Shown: positions 33,200 through 42,008 of the stretch, one piece after another
Layout of the letters: every line of letters starts with the position of its first letter
Position numbering within the stretch: position 1 is the first letter of the stretch
Source: Henriciella algicola
Lineage (GTDB): Bacteria > Pseudomonadota > Alphaproteobacteria > Caulobacterales > Hyphomonadaceae
Length of the DNA stretch: 64,000 nt
NCBI RefSeq assembly: GCF_003576245.1
Contig: NZ_QWGA01000006.1
Span: 186,001 to 250,000, forward strand
Direction of reading: 5' to 3'
Translations under genes and position numbers: made by a program
Notes under the pieces: generated by a model
The model's input: only the letters and a program-made list of their open reading frames with translations
The model's database searches: none
Told to the model about the DNA's origin: nothing

Positions 33200-35554
33200 C
33201 TAGAACCGGTAGTCGATACCGGCGGTCACCGTGCGCGGATCGCCGTAGAAGGCTGTCAGCGTGCCTTCGAGACCGAGCGTTGGCGTGAACGTCCCGTTCG
33301 GGTTCACCGTCACGAAGTTATAGCCCGCGACGATGTACTCTTCGTCGGTGAGGTTCTTGCCGGTCAGGCTGAAGCCCCAGCGGCCGTCCTCGGTTTCCCA
33401 GCGAATGCTGGCATCCCACAGTGTGAACGCTTCCTGGTCGAGGAACGGGTTCGGCACTTCGAACTGGCTGGACTCACCGCGATAGGAAAGCTGCGTGTTG
33501 AGAAGCAGATTGCCCCCAGCGAATGGCGTGTCATAGGAAATCCGGCCGTTTGCAGTCCATTCTGGCGTATTCTGGATCACGCGCTGGTCGGAGACATCAT
33601 TGCCGAATGCATCGATGAACTCGTCATACTGTGCATCCAGATAGCCGACAGACCAGCCTAGGTTCAGGAGGTCGCCTGCACGGGCCATGTCCTCGGCAAG
33701 CGTTGCCGTGCCTTCGAACTCGACGCCCCAAATCGTGGCGGCGCCAGCATTCGTGGTCACACCCGAGAAGGAGTCGTTGACGCCGTCGCCATCGGTATCG
33801 ACACCGATGGAGCCCGGCACCTGCACGTCCTTATAGTCGGAGTAGAAACCGGCCAGGCTGTAATTGACGCGGCCGCCAAGCTGGCTTGCCTTGTAACCGA
33901 CCTCGTAGGAATCGACCTCTTCCGGATCGAACTGCATGAAGGTGTAAATCTCGTCCGAAGAAACCACCCCGTCCTGATTGAGGTCCGGTGCTGCCGTCGT
34001 CTGGCCGCGCGGGTCGAAGGAGCCACCTTTGAAGCCCTGCGAGTAGGTCGCGTACAGGTTGGATTCTGGCGTAATCGCATAGCTAAGCGATACGCGCGGG
34101 CTGAAATCATCGAAGGTCGCTTCACCTTCAAAGTTCGACGTGGTCGCGATTGGAATGCCAGCACCACCGAAGAACTCAGAGAACCCACCGATATATGTAC
34201 GACGTTGCACAATCGAGGAACGCGTATCTTCGGTGTAGCGACCACCGAGCGAGAGCGACCAGCGATCTGTCAGATCATAGGTGAAGTCACCAAAGATCGA
34301 CCAGGTCTCCGTGCCTACATCACCGAAAGTCTGCGCATTCAGACCCGGCAGGCTCAGCAGATCACCCGTCGTCGCCAACAGGACGTCAAACACGGTCGAG
34401 GCGTTCGCATCGAGATAGTAGACGCCGATAAGGCCGTTCAGGCGGTCGCCTGAATAGAGGAACTGAAGCTCTTCGGAGAACTGATCGTTCTCATAGATCG
34501 CCGGGACGTCGACATCGGCTTCTGGCAGCGAGTCGAAGTCGATCGGCGAGGTACTTTCATCCTCGCGGTAAGCCAGGATATTCTTGATCGTCCAGTTGTC
34601 GTTGAGTTCCCATTCTGCAATGAGCGACCCACCATAGGCCTCGACGCGCTGGTCAACTGCGTTCAGGCCAGCGCGCGTGTCATACACGTCGCCAAGCACC
34701 GGATAGGTGAAAGGCGGGAACTGGTCCGGGATCAGACGGTGGCCCTGACGGGCGTTGGACTTGTCCAGCGAATAGTCCGCGGCAGCGCGAACCTGGAAGT
34801 TGTCCGCAAGGTCGAGCTCGGCTGAAACACGCGCACCGAAGAGCTCCTTGTTATAGTTCTCTTCGCCGGTGATCCGGTTTTCACCGAAGCCGTCGCGGTT
34901 GAAGCTCGCAACAGCTGCGCCGACACGGAAAGTGTCCGTCACTGGCAGCGATGTGGTCAGGACGCCATCAAGCTGGCTGTAGCTACCGACTTTGACATTG
35001 GCTTCAAAGGTCGGCTCATCCGAAAGACCGCGCGTGACATATTTGATCGCGCCGCCAATCGTGTTGCGACCATAGAGCGTGCCTTGTGGGCCACGCAGGA
35101 CTTCGACGCGCTCAACGTCATAGACATCAAGCACAGCGCCCTGCGGACGGTTGAGGTAGACGTCATCGACATAGATGCCGACGCCAGCCTCAAAGCCTGC
35201 GACTGGGTCCTGCTGGCCAACGCCGCGGATAAAGGCCGAGAGCGTGGTGTTCGTGCCGCGGGACACTTCCAGCGTCACGTTCGGCGAGATTTTCGCGACT
35301 TCTGTCAGGTCAGCCACGCCGAGGTCTGCCAGAAGCTCGCCATCGAAAGCTGAAACGGACAGCGGAACGTCGACAAGGCTCTGCTCACGGCGCTGGGCGG
35401 TGACAGTCACCGTGTTGAAGCGGCGCTGGTCCTGAGCCTCTTCGGCTGTATCGCCAGCGACAGTATCGTTCTGGGCACTAGCAGCCATGCCGGCAGTCAA
35501 AGCAATGACCGAGACGAGCGCCAGGCGAGCGGAATGCGGGGTACAAAGTTTCAT
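33200..35554 (-). CDS. TonB-dependent outer-membrane receptor
   Basis: A 784-residue TBDR. A signal peptide ends near residue 27 (M-A-A-S-A). The TonB-box region (FNTVTVTAQRREQS) leads into a plug with LSAFIRGVGQQDPVAGFEAG and RVEVLRGPQGTLYGRNTIGG. The barrel ends D-Y-R-F. It has no signalling extension. It lies directly downstream of an AraC-type regulator and upstream of the hydrolase and MFS genes on the same strand, a full uptake-and-use set: outer-membrane import, hydrolysis, inner-membrane transport and local control. A pair of 21-bp-spaced direct repeats precedes it, fitting AraC control. Confidence 0.93.
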   Translation of the reverse strand: MKLCTPHSARLALVSVIALTAGMAASAQNDTVAGDTAEEAQDQRRFNTVTVTAQRREQSLVDVPLSVSAFDGELLADLGVADLTEVAKISPNVTLEVSRGTNTTLSAFIRGVGQQDPVAGFEAGVGIYVDDVYLNRPQGAVLDVYDVERVEVLRGPQGTLYGRNTIGGAIKYVTRGLSDEPTFEANVKVGSYSQLDGVLTTSLPVTDTFRVGAAVASFNRDGFGENRITGEENYNKELFGARVSAELDLADNFQVRAAADYSLDKSNARQGHRLIPDQFPPFTYPVLGDVYDTRAGLNAVDQRVEAYGGSLIAEWELNDNWTIKNILAYREDESTSPIDFDSLPEADVDVPAIYENDQFSEELQFLYSGDRLNGLIGVYYLDANASTVFDVLLATTGDLLSLPGLNAQTFGDVGTETWSIFGDFTYDLTDRWSLSLGGRYTEDTRSSIVQRRTYIGGFSEFFGGAGIPIATTSNFEGEATFDDFSPRVSLSYAITPESNLYATYSQGFKGGSFDPRGQTTAAPDLNQDGVVSSDEIYTFMQFDPEEVDSYEVGYKASQLGGRVNYSLAGFYSDYKDVQVPGSIGVDTDGDGVNDSFSGVTTNAGAATIWGVEFEGTATLAEDMARAGDLLNLGWSVGYLDAQYDEFIDAFGNDVSDQRVIQNTPEWTANGRISYDTPFAGGNLLLNTQLSYRGESSQFEVPNPFLDQEAFTLWDASIRWETEDGRWGFSLTGKNLTDEEYIVAGYNFVTVNPNGTFTPTLGLEGTLTAFYGDPRTVTAGIDYRF

Positions 35555-35616
35555 GATATCCTCCCTTCATGCATCTTCGCGCATTGCAGGCAGGTGTCTC
35601 ATCTTGCCGGTTCGCC

Positions 35617-35651
35617 GCCATGACACTTATCGTCAAGGCCAGTGAACACTT
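35617..35651. promoter_or_regulatory. Direct repeats spaced 21 bp, likely AraC-type operator
   Basis: GCCATGACACTT (35617-35628) and GCCAGTGAACACTT (35638-35651) are degenerate direct repeats whose starts are 21 bases apart, two helical turns. AraC-family activators typically bind such tandem half-sites. The site lies 63-97 bases before the TBDR start codon and just after the AraC-type gene, so it is a strong candidate for that regulator. Confidence 0.5.
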
Positions 35652-35669
35652 TCGCTCAAGCAGATAGGT

Positions 35670-36683
35670 TCAGGACTGGAAATCCTGCGCGAACGCGGCG
35701 GGCGTTTTCCCCTTCCAGCGCTTGAAGGCGCGGTTGAAAGCGCGGATGTCGGAATAGTCCAGTGCCTCGGTCGCCTGTGCCACGGAAGCACCGCGTTTCA
35801 GCATGCCTTCCGCGCGCAGGAGGCGCGTCTCAAGCAGGAGATCGCGGAATTGCACGCCCTCTTCTGACAGGCGCCGGCGCAGTGTTGCGACGCTGATATC
35901 CAGCTTTCGCGCCACGTCTGACTGGCGCGAAAGGCCATCCTCCAAGAGGTCGCGGGTGCGCGCCGCAATGCTGCGCTCTCCGTCAATCGCATCACGCGTA
36001 TCGAGGTGGCTGATGACGCGTGAGAACAGCCCGTCCGTACTCATATCGACGGCTTCGCGGATCTGGAGCGGTGCGCAGGCAAGGTCGAAATCGTAGATGA
36101 GCTCATAGGCTGGCGCGCCATATTCGAGCGGGACCGACCAGAATGCGTTTTGCGGCCGACGCGTCTCGCCGCGCCGCCGCTTGAGCTTGATCCGCCGCAG
36201 CGCTGCACTCGCCGCCCCTTCGGTCAGACTATCGAGCAGGCAGTGGATCTTGATCGTCAGGCAGTCGCCGACCAGCTCAACGAAGTCGGTATTCTCACGT
36301 GAGCGATACGGAAAATGGCTGTCATCAATGATCAGCGCCAGCCTGCTGTCGCCGAACCTGACCGAGTTATAGGTATCGCCATGCATCATGTTCATATGCT
36401 CGGCGAGGATCTCGATCGTCGCCATCAGCGAGGTGGCATTCTGCATTTGAGCGATGAGAAACTGACCCGTCTTGAAGGTCAGCTTCCGGCTGGAGATGAC
36501 AGCCGTGAGGTCGTCAGACGCGAGCGCCAGCGATCTCTGGATGCGGAAATAGTCAGCGATCTCGATCCTGGCGTCGCCGCCCTCGTCTGAGCGCTGTATG
36601 AAAGGCGCAAGATCGACGCCATGCTCAACCGCTGCATCAACGAGCGGCTGGATATCCCCGATCTCTACAAATGCTCTGGACAT
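35670..36683 (-). CDS. AraC-family transcriptional regulator (arabinose-binding-like N-terminal type)
   Basis: A 337-residue regulator. Residues about 20-210 match the large N-terminal ligand domain found in OruR/ArgR-like AraC proteins (LTFKTGQFLIAQMQNATSLM, then FPYRSRENTDFVELVGDCLT). Residues about 245-335 hold two helix-turn-helix units, DVARKLDISVATLRRRLSEE and ALDYSDIRAFNRAFKRWKGK followed by TPAAF. It is probably an activator of the downstream TBDR and hydrolase-MFS genes, responding to the imported compound. The gap to the TBDR is 115 bases and contains the candidate operator. A tRNA gene lies upstream on the same strand. Confidence 0.9.
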   Translation of the reverse strand: MSRAFVEIGDIQPLVDAAVEHGVDLAPFIQRSDEGGDARIEIADYFRIQRSLALASDDLTAVISSRKLTFKTGQFLIAQMQNATSLMATIEILAEHMNMMHGDTYNSVRFGDSRLALIIDDSHFPYRSRENTDFVELVGDCLTIKIHCLLDSLTEGAASAALRRIKLKRRRGETRRPQNAFWSVPLEYGAPAYELIYDFDLACAPLQIREAVDMSTDGLFSRVISHLDTRDAIDGERSIAARTRDLLEDGLSRQSDVARKLDISVATLRRRLSEEGVQFRDLLLETRLLRAEGMLKRGASVAQATEALDYSDIRAFNRAFKRWKGKTPAAFAQDFQS

Positions 36684-36815
36684 CGGCCTGCGTATACTCT
36701 GACGAAACTGTACAGCGATCCGCGAAAGCGGGTCTCACGAAAGTATACCACAATTCACGCCGGGCCTATGCCCCTGCGTAAGCAGCTGAATTATCATGGA
36801 AAACAAACCCGAAAA

Positions 36816-36900
36816 TGGTGCCCAGGAGAGGACTCGAACCTCCACGGATTGCTCCACACGGACCTGAACCGTGCGCGTCTACCAGTTCCGCCACCTGGGC
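36816..36900 (-). tRNA. tRNA-Leu (anticodon CAG)
   Basis: On the minus strand the acceptor GCCCAGG (at 36900) pairs with CCTGGGC, followed by discriminator A and an encoded CCA (36816-36818). The anticodon stem CACGG/CCGTG encloses loop TTCAGGT, giving anticodon CAG for codon CUG. A long variable arm, as in leucine tRNAs, and a GGTTCGAGTCC T-arm are present. The rest of the 411-base gap 36684-37094 (132 bases below and 194 above the tRNA) shows no gene. Confidence 0.97.
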
Positions 36901-37094
36901 ACTTTCGGAAGGCGGGTTGATAGGACTGCTGCGCGCTGAGGTCAACGCGAAATTCCAGTGAGATGGGCAGCAAACGGCAACTTATTTCTGCGGGCAAAAC
37001 AGCGCTTGACCCTCCCATGCGTCAGCCCGCTAGCGCTGGGAGATGAACGCCGCCGCAAGAGCAGGCGTCTGATACACCGCAGGGAGAGACCACC

Positions 37095-37901
37095 ATGTCA
37101 GAGACAGACACCGCCGCCAGCGTCCTTTATGAGGTCAAGGATCATATCGCGACCATCACCCTGAACCGGCCAGAGCGGCGCAATGCGCTCAATTTCGATG
37201 CCTATGACCGGCTGGAGCGCGCGCTGCGCCGATCCGTGACTGACGCCGATGTTCGCTGCGTGATCGTGACCGGGGCTGACCCCGCTTTCTGTTCTGGCGA
37301 TGATGTCCGCGAGATCATGGCCGCGCCGAAGCCCAAGGACGCGGCACCAAAGTCCCCAACCGTCCGCCACCAGCCGACCCCTGCCGCGATGGCTGCGCTG
37401 GAATGCGACAAGCCTCTGATTGCGGCCATCAATGGCGCCGCCATCGGCTGGGGCATGGAACTTGCGCTCTATGCCGATATCCGCATCGCCTCAGACAAGG
37501 CGAAGTTCTCCGAAATGTTCATCAAGCGCGGGCTCGTTTGCGATGTGGGTGGCTTTTACCGCCTGCCCTCGATTGTCGGGCCAGCCAAGGCCGCCGAGCT
37601 ACTCTTTACCGGCGACGTCATCGACGCGCAGGAGGCAGAGCGCATCGGCCTCGTCACCCGCACTGTTCCGCATGAGCAGCTGATGGATGAGGCAAGAGCG
37701 CTCGCCGCGCGTATTGCAGAGAACCCGCCGCTCGCGCTTCGCTACATGAAGGAAGGCATCCGCAAGGGGACCTATGGCGACCCGCGCGAGCTAGGCGGCT
37801 GGGCAATTGAGACTATTCGCGCGCTGATGCAGACCGAGGACCACAAGGAAGGCGTGGCGAGCTTTCTGGAGAAACGCCCGCCTGCCTTCAAAGGCCGCTA
37901 G
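37095..37901 (+). CDS. Enoyl-CoA hydratase/isomerase family protein
   Basis: A 268-residue crotonase. The N-terminal ITLNRPERRNALNFDAYDRL is the standard substrate-loop start. The oxyanion-hole segments GADPAFCSGDDVREIM and NGAAIGWGMELALYADIRIA are intact, followed by GLVCDVGGFYRLPSIVGPAK. Family members hydrate, isomerise or cleave acyl-CoA thioesters. The acidic residues typical of true hydratases are not clearly both present, so the exact reaction is uncertain. GGGAGAG precedes the ATG. The stop codon shares a CTAG palindrome with the stop codon of the convergent YeeE/YedE gene. Confidence 0.9.
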   Translation: MSETDTAASVLYEVKDHIATITLNRPERRNALNFDAYDRLERALRRSVTDADVRCVIVTGADPAFCSGDDVREIMAAPKPKDAAPKSPTVRHQPTPAAMAALECDKPLIAAINGAAIGWGMELALYADIRIASDKAKFSEMFIKRGLVCDVGGFYRLPSIVGPAKAAELLFTGDVIDAQEAERIGLVTRTVPHEQLMDEARALAARIAENPPLALRYMKEGIRKGTYGDPRELGGWAIETIRALMQTEDHKEGVASFLEKRPPAFKGR

Positions 37902-38332
37902 GCTGGTTTTGCGGCGCGCCGGTCGAACACCTCGAACGCCAGCATGCCTGCCGCCATCGCCGCAAGGAAACCGAGCGCTGGAACGCCGCCAATCGTGAGC
38001 GCTGCGATCGCTGGCCCGGGGCAGAGACCGACAAGGCCCCAACCGATGCCGAACAGGACAGCGCCTGTCGCGAGCTTCGCGTCGACCTTGCGGTTGCCCG
38101 GCACCTGGAAGCTCTCTGCCAGAACGGGACGCGGGCGCAGCCAGACGAAGCGATAGCCAATCGCCGTCACGATGAGCGCGGCGCCCATCACGAAGGCGAG
38201 CGACGGGTCCCAATTCCCGAAGAGGTCGAGGAAGGCGATTACTTTTGCCGGGTTGACCATTTGCGAGATAACCAGCCCGAGACCAAAGGTGAGGCCTGCC
38301 AGAAGGGCCATGAGATTACGTGCCATATGCAT
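37898..38332 (-). CDS. YeeE/YedE (DUF6691-like) half-transporter, second subunit
   Basis: A 144-residue membrane protein with about four spans and the motif GWGLVGLCPGPAIAAL, whose G-x-C-P-G-P is conserved in YeeE/YedE halves. The family moves thiosulfate or sulfane sulfur across the membrane through conserved cysteines. It starts at 38332 (ATG CAT ATG), where TGATG joins it to the first half-gene. In many proteobacteria such split YeeE/YedE pairs are part of the BigR sulfide regulon, and the ArsR-dioxygenase genes lie just across the divergent promoter. Confidence 0.85.
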   Translation of the reverse strand: MHMARNLMALLAGLTFGLGLVISQMVNPAKVIAFLDLFGNWDPSLAFVMGAALIVTAIGYRFVWLRPRPVLAESFQVPGNRKVDAKLATGAVLFGIGWGLVGLCPGPAIAALTIGGVPALGFLAAMAAGMLAFEVFDRRAAKPA

Positions 38333-38757
38333 CAGGCTCCAATCGGGGGTTTGAGAAGCGCGACGGTCGCCATACCGGCGGCCATGAACAGCACGACCGA
38401 CACCATGGACCGCGGCGACAGGCGCGACAGGCCGCAGACGCCATGTCCGCTCGTGCAACCCGAACCGAGCCGCGTGCCAAAGCCGACCAGCAAGCCGCCA
38501 GCAATGATAAGCGGCCAGCCTGCCTCTAAATCAAACGCAGGCTTCTCAGCTGCCGCCAACCAGTAGACGAGCGGCGCCGCCACCAACCCCAACACAAAGA
38601 AGACGCGCCAGCTACGGTCACCCTTGGCCGCGAAGACTGTGCCGGAGAACAGGCCGCTGATCCCCGCGATCCGTCCGTGAAACGCCATGAGCAGGACGGC
38701 AGAGAGGCCAATTAAGGCTCCGCCGATGCTGGCGCTGATAGGTGTGAAATCTTCCAC
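38332..38757 (-). CDS. YeeE/YedE half-transporter, first subunit
   Basis: A 141-residue membrane protein with about four spans and the motif GFGTRLGSGCTSGHGVCGLS, which carries the two conserved cysteines of the YeeE sulfur-transport family. Translation starts with GTG at 38757, preceded by GGGAAG seven bases upstream. It is coupled to the second half-gene through TGATG. The role is probably uptake or release of thiosulfate or persulfide sulfur, together with the sulfide-oxidising operon transcribed the other way. Confidence 0.87.
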   Translation of the reverse strand: MEDFTPISASIGGALIGLSAVLLMAFHGRIAGISGLFSGTVFAAKGDRSWRVFFVLGLVAAPLVYWLAAAEKPAFDLEAGWPLIIAGGLLVGFGTRLGSGCTSGHGVCGLSRLSPRSMVSVVLFMAAGMATVALLKPPIGA

Positions 38758-38776
38758 TTTCGACTTCCCAAACTAA

Positions 38777-38798
38777 CAATTTACGCTTATGTAAAATG
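38777..38798. promoter_or_regulatory. Palindrome in the sulfide-locus divergent promoter
   Basis: CAATTTAC and GTAAAATG form an inverted repeat matching at 7 of 8 positions with spacer GCTTAT. It sits in the 77-base AT-rich gap between the YeeE/YedE and ArsR operons. ArsR-family repressors of the BigR/SqrR kind bind such palindromes over both promoters and release them when oxidised by persulfide, so this is the likely operator. Confidence 0.6.
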
Positions 38799-38834
38799 TA
38801 AAGTGACTTTGCGCAAGATGTATCGGACCTCGCT

Positions 38835-39185
38835 ATGATCAAGGATGTGAAAAACATGGAGCCGCTCGCCCGCGAGGCGACGACGCTTCTGAAGTCCCTG
38901 TCGCATCCGGACCGGCTCATGGTCTGCTGCCAGCTTCGCGGCGGCGAGATGAGTGTTGGCGAACTCGAGATACAGCTCGAAATTCCCCAGCCCCGGCTCT
39001 CGCGGGAACTCGCCAAGCTGCGCGAGGAAGACATCATCTCAGCCCGCCGGGATGGCAAGGTCGTTCACTATTCGCTGGTCGATGCACGCGTTCATGCGCT
39101 GGTCGACGCAATCTGCACGGTGATGCTCGGCTCTAAAGCGGACCCGGACGTCCGCTTCGAGGCTGAGCCCGAAGGAGAAAAATGA
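38835..39185 (+). CDS. ArsR-family persulfide-responsive repressor (BigR/SqrR-like)
   Basis: A 116-residue winged-helix repressor. The core KSLSHPDRLMVCCQLRGGEM then SVGELEIQLEIPQPRLSREL is the ArsR DNA-binding fold. Cysteines at 31/32 (M-V-C-C-Q-L) and 94 (VDAICTVML) lie where BigR and SqrR place the pair that forms a tetrasulfide link on persulfide exposure; metal-site motifs are absent. It probably represses its own operon and the divergent YeeE/YedE pair until sulfide appears. A start at Met8 (38856, AAGGATG upstream) is as plausible as the ATG at 38835. Its stop overlaps the next gene (ATGA). Confidence 0.85.
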   Translation: MIKDVKNMEPLAREATTLLKSLSHPDRLMVCCQLRGGEMSVGELEIQLEIPQPRLSRELAKLREEDIISARRDGKVVHYSLVDARVHALVDAICTVMLGSKADPDVRFEAEPEGEK

Positions 39186-40051
39186 TGAGGAAACCCGACG
39201 TAAAAGGCTTCTTTGACGAGGCCACGAACACGATCAGCTATGTGGTCTGGGACAAGGCAACAAAGCAGGCAGCCATCGTCGACTCGCTGCTCGACTTCGA
39301 CCAGGCATCCGGCCGCACAAAGACGGATTCGGCGGACGTCATGATCGCATTCGTGAAGGAAGCCGGCCTCACCGTCGACTGGATCATCGACACCCATGTC
39401 CACGCCGACCACCTGACCGCCGCGCCTTACATCAAGAGCCAGCTAGGCGGGCGCACCGGCATCGGTGAGCACATCGCCACGGTTCAGAAAGTCTTCGGTG
39501 AGATCTTCAATGAAGGCCAAGAATTCCACACCGATGGCAGCCAGTTCGACCATCTGTTCAAGGATGGTGAGACCTACAAGATCGGCAATATCGACGCCCG
39601 CGCCATCCACACGCCGGGCCACACCCCCGCCTGCATGAGCCACCTGATCGGTGACGCGCTCTTCGTCGGCGATACGATTTTCATGCCTGACTTCGGCACC
39701 GCGCGCTGTGACTTCCCGGGCGGAGACGCCGGCACGCTCTACGACTCGATTCAGAAGCTCTTTGCCCTGCCCGGCGATACGCGCGTCTTCCTCTGCCACG
39801 ACTACAAGGCTCCCGGCCGCGATGAGTATGTGTGGGAGACGACGATCGCCGAGGAGAAGGCGCACAACAAACACGTCCATACGGGCATCTCGAAAGAAGA
39901 GTTTGTAAAGATGCGCATCGAGCGCGATGCCACACTCGCCATGCCAAAACTCATCCTGCCATCGGTGCAAATCAATATGCGCGCTGGCGAAATGCCGCCC
40001 GCCGAGGAGAATGGCAAACGCTACATGAAGATCCCGATCAACGCGCTCTAA
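39182..40051 (+). CDS. blh: Persulfide dioxygenase (ETHE1/Blh-like metallo-beta-lactamase fold)
   Basis: A 289-residue metallo-beta-lactamase-fold enzyme of the Blh/ETHE1 group. The iron-site motifs are H-V-H-A-D-H (residues 72-77), TPGHTPACMSHLIG and LFVGDTIFMPDFGTARCDFP. The D-F-G-T-A-R-C-D-F-P-G-G segment is diagnostic for persulfide dioxygenases. It oxidises glutathione persulfide to sulfite with oxygen in the cytosol. It follows the ArsR gene with an overlap and precedes a SulP gene by 19 bases, so the three form a sulfide-detoxification operon. GGAG precedes the ATG; a second ATG follows at 39185. Confidence 0.92.
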   Translation: MMRKPDVKGFFDEATNTISYVVWDKATKQAAIVDSLLDFDQASGRTKTDSADVMIAFVKEAGLTVDWIIDTHVHADHLTAAPYIKSQLGGRTGIGEHIATVQKVFGEIFNEGQEFHTDGSQFDHLFKDGETYKIGNIDARAIHTPGHTPACMSHLIGDALFVGDTIFMPDFGTARCDFPGGDAGTLYDSIQKLFALPGDTRVFLCHDYKAPGRDEYVWETTIAEEKAHNKHVHTGISKEEFVKMRIERDATLAMPKLILPSVQINMRAGEMPPAEENGKRYMKIPINAL

Positions 40052-40070
40052 CCCCTTAAGGACGCCGAAC

Positions 40071-41879
40071 ATGGCATTCCGAGCCGCCAGATATTTCCCC
40101 ATACTCGAATGGGGCCGCGACTACCGCCGCGACACGCTGATCAACGATCTGATTGCGGCGGTGATCGTGACGATCATGCTGATCCCGCAATCGCTGGCCT
40201 ATGCGATGCTGGCGGGCCTTCCGCCTCAGGTCGGGCTCTACGCGTCCATCCTGCCGCTGGTCGCCTATGCCATCTTCGGCACCAGCCGGACGCTGGCCGT
40301 CGGCCCCGTGGCGATCCTCTCCCTGATGACGGCGGCCGCCGCCAGCAAGATCGCACCACAAGGCAGCGAGGCCTATATACAGGCCGCGCTGATCCTCGCT
40401 TTCCTGTCAGGGGCGATCCTTCTGGTGCTCGGCCTGTTGCGCGCCGGGTTTCTGGCCAACTTCCTCAGCCACCCTGTCGTCTCCGGCTTCATCACGGCCT
40501 CGGGCATCATTATCGCGGCGTCCCAGCTGAAACACATTCTCGGCATCAATGCAGGCGGCGGAAACCTGCTGGAGATCGTCACATCCCTCATTGCCAATGT
40601 GGGCGAAACGAACGCGCCGACCTTCATCATCGGCGCCGCCTCGCTCATCTTCCTGTTTGGCTCGCGCAAATTCCTGAAGCCTGCCCTGATCAAACTTGGC
40701 CTGCCGGAAAAAGCCGCAGCCATCATTACGCGCACCGGACCGGTCTTCGCCGTAGTCGCGAGCATCCTCGCCGTCGCATTCTTTCAGCTTGATGAGGACG
40801 GTGTCCGCATCCTCGGAGAGGTGCCGCGCAATCTGCCTGAAATCGGCCTTCCGGCTTTTGACCGCGAAATCTGGATGCAGCTTTTAGGTTCTGCAGCTCT
40901 GATCAGCCTGATCGGTTTCGTGGAGTCGGTCTCGGTGGCCCAGACGCTCGCCGCCAAGCGCCGTCAGCGCGTGGACCCGGATCAGGAACTGGTCGGCCTC
41001 GGCGTTTCCAGCCTCGCAGCAGGCATCTCGAGTGGCTACCCGGTCACGGGTGGTCTCGCCCGCTCTGCCGTGAACTTTGACGCAGGCGCTGAAACCCCGG
41101 CCGCAGGCGCTTTCACCGCTGTCGGCATCGGCCTCGCGACCCTCTTTTTGACGCCTTATCTCTTCTTCCTGCCGCAAGCAGTACTGGCCGCGACCATCAT
41201 CGTCGCCGTCCTGTCGCTCGTCGACTTCAAGGCGCTCCGCCAGGTCTGGTCCTATTCAAAGTCTGATTTCAGCGCGATGGCCGCGACCATCCTCGTCACG
41301 CTATTCGCTGGTGTGGAGCTTGGCGTGACCACAGGCGTCGGCCTCTCGCTCTTCCTTCATCTCTACAATACCAGCCGCCCGCACTTTGCCCTCGTCGGAC
41401 AGGTCCCGGGCACCCACCACTTCCGCAATGTGAACCGCCACCGCGTGGTCATCTCCGACACGGTCCTCACCATCCGGATCGATGAGAGCCTCTATTTCGC
41501 GAATGCCCGCTTTCTTGAGGACACCGCCTATTGCGTGGTCAGCAACAGGCCGGACCTCAAACACCTCGTTCTCATGTGCTCAGCCGTGAACCGGATCGAC
41601 GCGAGCGGTCTGGAAAGCCTCGAAGCCATCAATCTCCGGCTTCGGGATGCAGGCATCAAACTCCACCTCTCAGAGGTCAAAGGCCCCGTCATGGACCGGC
41701 TGCAACGCTCGCATTTCCTCGATGAGCTGAGCGGCAATGTCTATCTCAACACCTATGACGCCATGGAGGATTTAGACCTCGACTGCGTACAGGCCGCCTT
41801 TAGCAAGGACGCCAAGACCACCAGCCCCGAAGCCATCCCCTGCCCCTCCCTCACACTTGCAGGACTGGAGCGGGTCTAG
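40071..41879 (+). CDS. SulP-family anion transporter with STAS domain
   Basis: A 602-residue carrier with about 12-14 spans: IPQSLAYAMLAGLPPQVGLY is the SulP signature near the N-terminus, followed by GTSRTLAVGPVAILSLMTAA. Residues about 465-570 are a cytosolic STAS domain (SAVNRIDASGLESLEAIN). The family moves sulfate, bicarbonate or other anions, often in symport with sodium or protons. As the last gene of the ArsR-dioxygenase operon it most likely handles sulfate or sulfite produced from persulfide, either exporting it or taking in sulfate. AAGGA precedes the ATG. Confidence 0.92.
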   Translation: MAFRAARYFPILEWGRDYRRDTLINDLIAAVIVTIMLIPQSLAYAMLAGLPPQVGLYASILPLVAYAIFGTSRTLAVGPVAILSLMTAAAASKIAPQGSEAYIQAALILAFLSGAILLVLGLLRAGFLANFLSHPVVSGFITASGIIIAASQLKHILGINAGGGNLLEIVTSLIANVGETNAPTFIIGAASLIFLFGSRKFLKPALIKLGLPEKAAAIITRTGPVFAVVASILAVAFFQLDEDGVRILGEVPRNLPEIGLPAFDREIWMQLLGSAALISLIGFVESVSVAQTLAAKRRQRVDPDQELVGLGVSSLAAGISSGYPVTGGLARSAVNFDAGAETPAAGAFTAVGIGLATLFLTPYLFFLPQAVLAATIIVAVLSLVDFKALRQVWSYSKSDFSAMAATILVTLFAGVELGVTTGVGLSLFLHLYNTSRPHFALVGQVPGTHHFRNVNRHRVVISDTVLTIRIDESLYFANARFLEDTAYCVVSNRPDLKHLVLMCSAVNRIDASGLESLEAINLRLRDAGIKLHLSEVKGPVMDRLQRSHFLDELSGNVYLNTYDAMEDLDLDCVQAAFSKDAKTTSPEAIPCPSLTLAGLERV

Positions 41880-42008
41880 AAATCAACTCGCTCGAAAGCT
41901 GTCCGTTTCGACCTTGTAAACGCTTGTGTGGAGCTGCGGATCGTCGCAAGCTTTCAGCGAGTCCAATGCGAATGCCGAGATAACGTCGCCGGACTAGGTG
42001 TGGGGGAC

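Noticed and set aside
36684-37094. tRNA-Leu as an integration site for a mobile element
   Set aside because: No integrase, no second copy of the tRNA 3' end and no change in base composition next to it.
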